NCBI GenBank assembly: GCA_947088415.1
Contig: CAMUGK010000066.1
Location: 1 to 5,068, forward strand
Length of the DNA stretch: 5,068 bases
Direction of reading: 5' to 3'
DNA from: an uncultured Bacillota bacterium
GTDB lineage: Bacteria; Bacillota; Clostridia; Christensenellales; UBA1242
Shown: positions 1 to 5,068 of the stretch, piece after piece
Position numbering within the stretch: the first letter of the stretch is position 1
How the letters are laid out: every line of letters begins with the position of its first letter
Made by a program: the position numbers and the translations under genes
The notes under the pieces: model-generated
The model's input: the letters and a program-made list of their open reading frames with translations, nothing else
Database searches by the model: none
What the model was told of the DNA's origin: nothing

Positions 1-1294
1 CTTCTGAAACAAGACGGAGTGCATATGGGAATTCTTCTTCAGTTGGAATAACTGGCTCGAGTGCACGTTCTGCCAAAGCACCATGGCCAATTTCACGTCT
101 GCCTGGGCTTTTAATTCCGCGTGCTTCGCCTGTTGCATAGGCTGGCATATTATAATGATGAACATAGCGATTTACTTCTTCATCGTCAAGGCCTTCAAGT
201 TTTTGCATATCTGAGACTGTGCCAAGAGTGAGTGAAGTGAGAACTTGAGTTTGTCCACGAGTGAAAAGTCCACTGCCATGAACTCTTGGGAGAAGTCCAT
301 TATCGCACCAGATTGGACGAATTTCTGTAAGTTTTCTTCCGTCTGGACGAATGCCTTTATTAATGATTTTTGCTCTAACCTTTTCTTTAGTCATTTTGTA
401 GAGAACGTCACCGATTTCACGTTCACAATCTGGATAAATTTCAGCAAAGTGTTGTTTTACTTCTTTATCAACTTGGTCTTGACGAGTTTGACGTTCTTCT
501 CTATCAAAAGTATTTAAAGCATGGTCTAAGAGTTTATCTGCAAACTTGCGAACATCATTATTGATTTCTTCAGGAATAACATAATATTCAATCTCTTTAT
601 TTTCAGGCTTGCCAATTTTCTTTTTAACACCGCTAATAAATTTGCAAATCTTTTTAATCTCTTCATGAGCAAACAAAATTCCGTCACGGAAGATTTCTTC
701 AGGAATTTCTCTTGCACCACCTTCAATCATTAAAACTGCATTCTCAGTTCCTGAAACAGTCAAGTGCATATCACTTTTTTCACGTTGTTCAGCGTTTGGG
801 TTTAAAATATATTTGCCGTCAATAAGTCCAACAACGACCGAACCTGTTGGGCCAGCAAATGGAATATCACTGATTGACAAAGCAAAGCTTGAGCCAAGCA
901 TTGCAAGAGTTTCTGGCTCAATATCTGGGTCAACAGAAAGTGCTGTTGCAACAACACAAACATCGTGGAAAAATCCTTTAGGGAAAAGTGGTCTTAAAGG
1001 CCTGTCAATAAGACGAGAAGTGAGTATTGCCTTGTCGCTAGGTCTGCCTTCACGTTTTTTAAATCCCCCTGGGATTTTACCGACTGAATACATTTTTTCT
1101 TCAAAGTCAACAGCAAGTGGGAAGAAATCAATCCCTGGGCGTGGTGCTTTTGACATGGTTACATTAACCATAACAACAGTTTCGCCACAGCGAACAAGAC
1201 ATGAACCATTTGCTTGTTCACAAAGTCTGCCAGTTTCAAAAGAAACAGTTCTTCCACCTATTTTAATTTCAAAAATTTTAGCATCTTCTTTCAT
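1..1294 (-). CDS. pnp: Polyribonucleotide nucleotidyltransferase (PNPase), 3'-truncated by the window edge
   Basis: PNPase is a cytoplasmic, phosphate-dependent 3'-to-5' exoribonuclease that releases nucleoside diphosphates during mRNA decay; it forms a ring-shaped trimer. I translated 431 codons from the ATG at 1294-1292 without a stop; the family is about 700 residues, so roughly 60% is present. Residues ~10-145 are the first RNase PH domain, with the diagnostic stretch IPGGFKKREGRPSDKAI (74-90) followed by SRLIDRPLRPLFP (93-105). Residues ~240-310 are the helical linker. The second RNase PH domain starts at RPDGRKLTEIRP (316-327), with GLFTRGQTQVL (342-352) and GRREIGHGALAERAL (398-412). 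The catalytic aspartates of that domain and the KH and S1 RNA-binding domains lie beyond the left edge. The start is supported by AAGGAG (1303-1308) eight bases upstream. pnp follows rpsO as in most bacteria, but I see no convincing promoter of its own, so transcription from rpsO is plausible. Identification is secure. Confidence 0.97.
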   Translation of the reverse strand, partial: MKEDAKIFEIKIGGRTVSFETGRLCEQANGSCLVRCGETVVMVNVTMSKAPRPGIDFFPLAVDFEEKMYSVGKIPGGFKKREGRPSDKAILTSRLIDRPLRPLFPKGFFHDVCVVATALSVDPDIEPETLAMLGSSFALSISDIPFAGPTGSVVVGLIDGKYILNPNAEQREKSDMHLTVSGTENAVLMIEGGAREIPEEIFRDGILFAHEEIKKICKFISGVKKKIGKPENKEIEYYVIPEEINNDVRKFADKLLDHALNTFDREERQTRQDQVDKEVKQHFAEIYPDCEREIGDVLYKMTKEKVRAKIINKGIRPDGRKLTEIRPIWCDNGLLPRVHGSGLFTRGQTQVLTSLTLGTVSDMQKLEGLDDEEVNRYVHHYNMPAYATGEARGIKSPGRREIGHGALAERALEPVIPTEEEFPYALRLVSE

Positions 1295-1384
1295 AATAAA
1301 TCTCCTTTTATGCTAATAGCACTTTTTTACAATTTTTTAAGATTTCTCAAATTCGCTAATGCTAACCCTTTTCTAAGGTCGTAA

Positions 1385-1421
1385 GATTCTTCGACTTCGT
1401 TTCACTCCGCTCAGAATGACA
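1385..1421. repeat. Partial copy of a palindromic intergenic repeat
   Basis: This 37-base stretch starts GATTCTTCGAC and ends GCTCAGAATGACA. It matches the right half of the longer unit at 1428-1542, which has GATTCTTC at 1483-1490 and ends GCTCAGGATGACA. It therefore looks like a half unit placed directly before the full one. From memory, motifs of the type TTCTTCG...CGCTCAGAATGACA are scattered between genes in many Firmicutes and other gut bacterial genomes. I cannot count copies elsewhere in this genome from the window. There is no coding potential. The left half of this copy is either absent or too degenerate to recognise. Confidence 0.65.
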
Positions 1422-1427
1422 TATACG

Positions 1428-1542
1428 TGTCATGTTAAGCAAGGTTGCATTAGCAACCGCCGTCGAAACATCTTTTAGACAAGATTCTTCACCAGCCCCT
1501 TCGACTACGCTCAGGACTCACTTCGTTCGGCTCAGGATGACA
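1428..1542. repeat. Full palindromic intergenic repeat unit with inverted ends
   Basis: The unit is about 115 bases. Its ends are inverted repeats: TGTCATGTTAAGC (1428-1440) against GCTCAGGATGACA (1530-1542), 10 of 13 positions complementary. Inside are a perfect 6-bp hairpin GGTTGC-ATTA-GCAACC (1443-1458) and a central ATCTT...AAGAT inverted pair (1470-1485). There is also an internal duplication: CTTCG, 4-5 bases, GCTCAGGA occurs at 1499-1516 and again at 1521-1537. It encodes no protein and resembles small non-autonomous repeats of the REP/MITE kind, which form hairpins in RNA. It sits in a spacer likely to be transcribed with rpsO and pnp, so it would be part of the mRNA. Whether it is mobile, a processing site or inert is unknown. 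Confidence 0.7.
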
Positions 1543-1571
1543 AAAGCAATTTGGTCGCTTTCGTTAAGTTT

Positions 1572-1600
1572 AAAAAAGGGTTGCAAAATACATGCCCCCT
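1572..1600 (-). terminator. Weak intrinsic terminator or attenuator after rpsO
   Basis: Directly after the rpsO stop, the minus strand reads AGGG-G-GCA, a 7-base loop, TGC-AA-CCCT and then a run of Ts (six T in the complement of 1572-1577). The stem has 4 bp plus 3 bp separated by a small internal loop. The position and T-run fit an intrinsic terminator, but the stem is short and interrupted, so it may be only partly efficient and let transcription through to pnp. Confidence 0.4.
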
Positions 1601-1603
1601 AAT

Positions 1604-1867
1604 TTATTTAACTTCACGAATGTTAAGTTCTTTGATAACCTTTCTGTAAGCTTCAATATCTTTTTCTTTAAGATAAAGCAAGAAGCCCTTTCTTTTGCCG
1701 ACCATTTGAAGAAGACCACGACGAGAGTGATTGTCGTTTGGGTTTGCTTTCAAGTGTTCGTTTAAGTGATTGATTCTTTCAGTCAAAAGTGCAAGTTGAA
1801 CTTGAACAGAACCAGTATCATTTTCAGAAAGTTTGAACTTTGCAATAATTTCTTGTTTAGATTGCAT
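1604..1867 (-). CDS. rpsO: Small ribosomal subunit protein S15
   Basis: S15 is a primary binder of 16S rRNA in the central domain of the 30S subunit and nucleates platform assembly. The 87-residue product is close to the usual 88-89. Family signatures are clear: NDTGS (16-20), the helix VQVQLALLTERINHLNEH (21-38), DNHSRRGLLQMVGKRKGF (45-62) and YLKEKDIEAYRKVIKEL (65-81). Small departures from the common pattern are DTGS-VQ where DTGS-PE or DTGS-TE is usual, and DNHS where DHHS is usual; the conserved Asp, second His and Ser remain. The ATG at 1867-1865 is preceded by AGGAGGA (1872-1878) at a short spacing of 4-5 bases. The gene has its own strong promoter (1957-1985) and a structured leader. 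pnp lies downstream after a 309-base spacer. Identification is secure. Confidence 0.98.
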   Translation of the reverse strand: MQSKQEIIAKFKLSENDTGSVQVQLALLTERINHLNEHLKANPNDNHSRRGLLQMVGKRKGFLLYLKEKDIEAYRKVIKELNIREVK

Positions 1868-1896
1868 AATTTCCTCCTATTTATATTTTTCTAGAT

Positions 1897-1936
1897 AACG
1901 AAGTCTTGCGTCAGAAGGTCTCGACAAAACTGCGTT
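1897..1936 (-). promoter_or_regulatory. Structured 5' leader hairpin of rpsO, candidate S15 autoregulatory element
   Basis: Within the ~83-base leader, the minus strand can fold into one long imperfect hairpin. From the base up: AACG pairs with CGTT (1933-1936 with 1897-1900), then a 1x1 mismatch, then AGTTTTG pairs with CAAGACT (1925-1931 with 1902-1908, one G-U pair), then TC/GA after a two-base bulge, a bulged G and AGA/TCT closing a 3-base loop. This makes about 16 pairs. It lies between the predicted transcription start (~1950) and the Shine-Dalgarno. Feedback control of rpsO by S15 binding to leader RNA is known in several bacteria, with structures that differ between lineages. That this hairpin does the same is an inference; the fold was drawn by hand. 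Confidence 0.45.
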
Positions 1937-1956
1937 AACTTTTTTTCGACATTGGC

Positions 1957-1985
1957 ATTATAACACATTAAAAATTATTTGTAAA
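1957..1985 (-). promoter_or_regulatory. SigA-type promoter of rpsO
   Basis: On the minus strand, TTTACA (1980-1985) and a perfect TATAAT (1957-1962) are separated by exactly 17 bases. A TGT precedes the -10 box, giving an extended -10 element (TGTTATAAT). The upstream DNA is very AT-rich. Transcription should start near 1950, giving a leader of about 83 bases before the rpsO ATG. The near-consensus sequence suits a highly expressed ribosomal protein gene and separates rpsO-pnp from relA-hemZ as a transcription unit. Confidence 0.85.
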
Positions 1986-2000
1986 GTATTTATTCAAAAA

Positions 2001-3407
2001 TTAAAAAAATTCTTTCTTTTTTTCTATTTTTTCATCAACACGAGAGATATAATCTTCAATAAATTTAGGATTTGGCAATCGTTCAATGCGATGTTCAACA
2101 TTAAACACACGTTTACTCATCGCCCCCGCTCCAATGGCTATGATTGACTTTGTTTCTTCCATGCTGTCAACATTAAAGGTGCAAGGTTTATTATCTCGGA
2201 AGTAACCCACATTTTCAAGTCCGCCTAATTGATGTTTTTGGCGATACATATAATAAGGTTTATAGCCATTTTCGGCAAGAGTTTTTTCGGCATAATCTAT
2301 GCTTTTAATTACATCTTTTTGATAAATACCTGATGTGTCAAATTTGAGCAGTCCACCATTTTTTATTGACAGTGTATGAATTGTTATATTTTCTGGAAAG
2401 AGTTCAAGTGCTGTTGTGATTGTCTTTTTAAATGTGGCAAACTTTTCGTTTGGGAGTCCTGCAATAAAATCCATATTAACATCAAAGCCTTTTTCAAGAG
2501 CAAGAGTATATGCAGACAGGACATCTTTAACTGAATGTTTTCTGCCAATTCGTTTAAGTGTGGCTTCGCAAAAAGTTTGCGGATTGATTGAAATTCTTGT
2601 CACGCCATATTTTTTTAAGACATCTAGTTTTTCTTTTGTGATTGTGTCTGGGCGACCGCACTCACAAGTAAACTCATTGCATGAAAAATTAATTTGTGAC
2701 AAAAGTCTATCCAACTCTTTAGGTGTTAAAACCGAAGGTGTTCCGCCACCTATATATATACTTTTAACAATAAGCGACCTTTTTGCTATTATATTTTTAA
2801 CGGCCTCGAGTTCTTTCAATAGGCAATCTATATACAATTCAACTTTATCTTGGACTTTATCTAATTGGTTTGAGATAAAAGAGCAATACAAGCATCTTGT
2901 TGGACAGATTGGAATATTTATATACAAATCGACTTCTTTATCATTTTTAACAATAAATTTTTGATTTTTTAATATGTTTGCCACGAGTTTGGCTTTATCT
3001 TTACTAACTCTATAATCCTTTTCTAAAACTTCGGCAACTAAAGTTTCTTTAATTTCTCCGTTTTCTATCATATCTCTGGCAAACTTGGTTGGACGAATGC
3101 CTGTTAAACTCCCCCATGGAAGAGTTTTATTTAAAAGTTTAGACAAAGCGTCATAAAGATTATTTTTAACTATTCTTTTTCTTATGCTTTTATCTTTCAG
3201 TTCACTTAAATTTTCTGGCATCTGACTTTGAAAAAAGTATTCCTTATCTATATTAAGGCTTGGACAAGAAATTTTAAATTTATTTTGCAGAGTTTGTCCA
3301 TTTTTATTTTCTATATGTTCAACTTGTATATCTTCATTAGCCTCAAAAAGATTGACAAGGTCGATTAAATCTAAAGACAATTCTTCTTTATTAGATTTTA
3401 CTTCCAC
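2001..3407 (-). CDS. hemZ: HemZ, HemN-like radical SAM protein (coproporphyrinogen dehydrogenase family)
   Basis: HemZ proteins are radical SAM enzymes annotated as oxygen-independent coproporphyrinogen III oxidases acting late in haem synthesis. The product is 468 residues, a normal length. An N-terminal domain carries the HemZ-typical LPWGSLTGIRPTKFARDM (96-113). The radical SAM core follows: YINIPICPTRCLYCSF (162-177) with the cluster ligands C168, C172 and C175 (CX3CX2C), then GGGTP (220-224), a CGRPDT stretch (250-255), RISINPQTF (271-279) and NMDFIAGLPNE (311-321). The C-terminal part has the family stretch YMYRQKHQLGGLENVGYF (386-403). It starts with GTG inside the end of relA, 10 bases overlapping, which implies co-transcription and coupled translation. 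No haem genes are visible nearby, and the substrate of HemZ-type proteins is less certain than that of HemN, so the reaction is a family inference. No clear terminator follows the stop. Confidence 0.93.
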   Translation of the reverse strand: MEVKSNKEELSLDLIDLVNLFEANEDIQVEHIENKNGQTLQNKFKISCPSLNIDKEYFFQSQMPENLSELKDKSIRKRIVKNNLYDALSKLLNKTLPWGSLTGIRPTKFARDMIENGEIKETLVAEVLEKDYRVSKDKAKLVANILKNQKFIVKNDKEVDLYINIPICPTRCLYCSFISNQLDKVQDKVELYIDCLLKELEAVKNIIAKRSLIVKSIYIGGGTPSVLTPKELDRLLSQINFSCNEFTCECGRPDTITKEKLDVLKKYGVTRISINPQTFCEATLKRIGRKHSVKDVLSAYTLALEKGFDVNMDFIAGLPNEKFATFKKTITTALELFPENITIHTLSIKNGGLLKFDTSGIYQKDVIKSIDYAEKTLAENGYKPYYMYRQKHQLGGLENVGYFRDNKPCTFNVDSMEETKSIIAIGAGAMSKRVFNVEHRIERLPNPKFIEDYISRVDEKIEKKKEFF

Positions 3408-5068
3408 CCTTCACTCCTTTTAACATCTTTCACGCCTTTAATGCCAGAGATGAGAGCAATGACTTTATTAAGTTCATCTTTATTTTTAACCCTTACTGCA
3501 ATTACAGCATGGAATGTATCGCCAATCTCTCTTGCTTCAAAGCCTGTGATTGTTACACGCATATTTGTAATCACCGTTGTAAATTTGGCAAGGTTGCCAT
3601 CTTTCTTTTCGGCAATAATGCGAATTGAAGCCAAGAACGAGCTATCTTCTTTTTCCGACCACTGTGCTCTGATAATTCTCTCTTCTTCAAGCGCTTTAAC
3701 ATTTGGGCAATTGCATCTATGAATTGTTACGCCTTTTCCACGAGAAATATATCCGATAATTTCATCGCCATCAATTGGATTGCAACAGCCTGCAAAGCGA
3801 ACAAGCATTCCACTATCTCCGTCAATTAAAACGCCGTCTTTATTAGCCTTAATATTGACAATTTGTTGTGGTTTTGGCGTAGGAGCATTATCTTTATTAT
3901 ATAATGTTGTAAATTTCCCTAAAACTTGTGATGGCGTTAGCGACCCACTTCCGATTGAAGCGTAAAGTTCATTCAATTCATTCATTTTGAATCGGTCTAA
4001 CACTTGTTTGATATAACTTTCTGTGAAAAGTTTATTGCCATCAAGTTCTCTTGCTAGGACAAGTTCATCAAGCATGATTTTGCCATTTTTGATGTTTTCT
4101 TCTTTAAGTTCGGTTTTAAAAAATGTTCTTATTTTACTTCTTGCACCATTAGTCTTGGCAAAAGACAGCCAATCTCTTGACGGCCCTTTAGTGTGAGATG
4201 ATGTAATAACTTCAACAATATCTCCATTCTTTAACTCTGTTGTGATAGGTTTCATTATTCCGTTGACTTTAACACCTATGCACGAATTGCCGATATCTGA
4301 ATGAATGGCATAGGCAAAGTCGATTGCTGTTGCACCATCTGGAAATTCTATAACTCTGCCCTTTGGTGTTTGAACAAAAATTACCCCACCGTATAGGTCA
4401 GATTTTAATGCTTCGACAAAATCTTGTGATGAAAGGTCTTTGCTTTCTTCCACCAATTCTCTAAACCAAGTGACACGTTTGTCAAACTCGGTTTTTTTGT
4501 TTTTATTTTCTTTATAAAGCCAATGTGCAGGTGCTCCAAACTCGTTTTCTCTATGCATATCCTGTGTGCGAATTTGAATTTCCATTGGATGATGATTTTC
4601 AACAATAACTGTTGTATGGAGTGATTTATATCCATTAGGTTTTGGATTGGCAATATAATCTTTAAATCTGCCTGGCATTGGTCTATACATTGCATGAATT
4701 CGACCGAGAACTGTATAGCATTCTTCAATTGTATCTACAATAACTCTCATTGCAACAAGGTCATAAATTTGGTCAAAAGAAAGGTTTTTATTATGAAGTT
4801 TTTTAAAAATGCTTGAAATATGTTTTTGTCGTGAAAAAATTTCGCCATTTATATTTAACTCTTTTAATATAACTTGTATTCTTTGTTTTGTTAACTCTAA
4901 TTGCTGGTCATTTTCATTTTTTTTATAATCTAAAGTATCTTTAAGTGCCTTATATTCTTCTGGATGTTCAAGTCGAATAACTTGGTCATCCATGCCAAGT
5001 TTTAAATAATCTAGTCCTAATCTTTCACTAAGCGGAATATGAATATCTCTAACCTGCATTATAAATAT
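3398..5068 (-). CDS. relA: Long-form RelA/SpoT (Rel) (p)ppGpp synthetase/hydrolase, 5'-truncated by the window edge
   Basis: Rel enzymes make and degrade the alarmone (p)ppGpp in the ribosome-linked stringent response. About 556 residues are visible of a family of roughly 730. The ATG at 5059-5057 is internal: the frame stays open to the edge and the protein already begins at PLSERLGL, so the N-terminal HD hydrolase domain lies upstream. Residues below count from that Met. The synthetase domain (~75-185) has RVIVD (105-109), RFKDYIANPKPNGYKSLHTT (131-150) and IQIRT (161-165). RFKD fits the RxKD motif of bifunctional Rel, rather than the ExDD of synthetase-only RelA. Next are a TGS domain (~226-288), a helical region containing GPSRDWLSFAKT (292-303), a Cys-rich zinc-finger-like domain (CC 425-426, H447, C449, C451) and a C-terminal ACT domain (~475-550). 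The layout is intact. Its end overlaps hemZ. The hydrolase half is inferred, not seen. Confidence 0.95.
   Translation of the reverse strand: MFIMQVRDIHIPLSERLGLDYLKLGMDDQVIRLEHPEEYKALKDTLDYKKNENDQQLELTKQRIQVILKELNINGEIFSRQKHISSIFKKLHNKNLSFDQIYDLVAMRVIVDTIEECYTVLGRIHAMYRPMPGRFKDYIANPKPNGYKSLHTTVIVENHHPMEIQIRTQDMHRENEFGAPAHWLYKENKNKKTEFDKRVTWFRELVEESKDLSSQDFVEALKSDLYGGVIFVQTPKGRVIEFPDGATAIDFAYAIHSDIGNSCIGVKVNGIMKPITTELKNGDIVEVITSSHTKGPSRDWLSFAKTNGARSKIRTFFKTELKEENIKNGKIMLDELVLARELDGNKLFTESYIKQVLDRFKMNELNELYASIGSGSLTPSQVLGKFTTLYNKDNAPTPKPQQIVNIKANKDGVLIDGDSGMLVRFAGCCNPIDGDEIIGYISRGKGVTIHRCNCPNVKALEEERIIRAQWSEKEDSSFLASIRIIAEKKDGNLAKFTTVITNMRVTITGFEAREIGDTFHAVIAVRVKNKDELNKVIALISGIKGVKDVKRSEGWK
3414..3421 (-). 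promoter_or_regulatory. Ribosome binding site that fixes the hemZ GTG start
   Basis: AAAAGGAG on the minus strand lies six bases before a GTG (3407-3405), inside the last codons of relA. This site and spacing favour GTG as the hemZ start over later codons. The relA stop TAA (3400-3398) falls just after it, so ribosomes finishing relA could restart on hemZ. Confidence 0.8.

Larger units (their letters stand above)
1295..1603. other. Non-coding spacer between rpsO and pnp (309 bases)
   Basis: No reading frame here resembles a protein. Read on the minus strand, the spacer holds a weak terminator-like hairpin next to the rpsO stop, then a cluster of palindromic repeats (about 1385-1542), then an AT-rich stretch ending in the pnp Shine-Dalgarno. 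A small 4-bp hairpin, TGCT-ATT-AGCA on the minus strand (1310-1320), lies just upstream of that Shine-Dalgarno. I looked for a SigA-type promoter in front of pnp and found no pair of hexamers with acceptable match and spacing. The spacer is long for the rpsO-pnp pair, mainly because of the repeats. Confidence 0.8.

Noticed and set aside
245..517. 90-codon plus-strand open frame with a hydrophobic C-terminal part
   Set aside because: The hydrophobic look comes from the complement of Lys/Glu-rich pnp codons; there is no independent support.
813..1316. 167-codon open frame on the plus strand
   Set aside because: It is antisense to the well-supported start of pnp, has a low-complexity Ser/Thr/Pro-rich product with no recognisable domain, and lacks a clear ribosome binding site.
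2003..2023. A7/T7 hairpin at the end of hemZ as a terminator
   Set aside because: The stem consists only of A-T pairs with no GC and overlaps the last Lys/Glu codons of hemZ, so it is more likely a by-product of AT-rich coding sequence.
2416..2964. 182-codon open frame on the plus strand
   Set aside because: It is antisense to the radical SAM core of hemZ, whose conserved motifs account for the sequence; the product has no family features.
4405..4728. 107-codon open frame on the minus strand in another frame
   Set aside because: It lies entirely within the relA synthetase and linker coding region and its translation shows no domain; the relA frame is conserved throughout.
5057..5059. ATG at 5059 as the true start of relA
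   Set aside because: The frame continues open to the window edge and the protein begins in the middle of the conserved Rel architecture, so this Met is internal.
1..5068. A new defence, mobile or biosynthetic system
   Set aside because: All coding sequence is explained by four well-known housekeeping families, and the non-coding parts show only a promoter, a leader structure, a weak terminator and short repeats.

Overview
The window holds four housekeeping genes, all on the minus strand. Read in the direction of transcription (from high to low coordinates) they are: the 3' three quarters of a long-form (p)ppGpp synthetase/hydrolase gene (relA/rel, entering from the right edge), hemZ (a HemN-like radical SAM protein), rpsO (ribosomal protein S15) and the first 431 codons of pnp (polynucleotide phosphorylase, running off the left edge). 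The plus strand has only antisense open frames without recognisable protein content.

The sequence is AT-rich, with AGGAGG-type ribosome binding sites and a textbook SigA-type promoter. HemZ occurs mainly in Firmicutes, and a relA-hemZ neighbourhood is a clostridial arrangement. Together these suggest a low-GC member of the Firmicutes, most likely an uncultured Clostridia-like organism. The spacer between rpsO and pnp carries short palindromic repeats of the TGTCAT...ATGACA kind, which I recall from many host-associated Firmicutes genomes. Genus or species cannot be told from this window.

Layout: relA (3398-5068, 5' end missing) overlaps hemZ (2001-3407) by 10 bases, and the hemZ GTG start and its Shine-Dalgarno lie inside the relA tail, so the two are translated from one mRNA. 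A 133-base gap then carries a consensus promoter (1957-1985) and a long imperfect hairpin (1897-1936) in the leader of rpsO (1604-1867). After rpsO comes a 309-base non-coding spacer with a weak terminator-like hairpin next to rpsO and a cluster of palindromic repeats in its middle. Then comes pnp (1-1294, 3' end missing).

In function, relA belongs to stringent-response signalling and hemZ nominally to haem biosynthesis. rpsO and pnp form the widely conserved pair for ribosome assembly and RNA turnover. I found no mobile element with coding capacity, CRISPR, tRNA or rRNA, and no sign of a new multi-gene system. The points most worth a second look are the structured rpsO leader and the repeat cluster inside the rpsO-pnp transcription unit.
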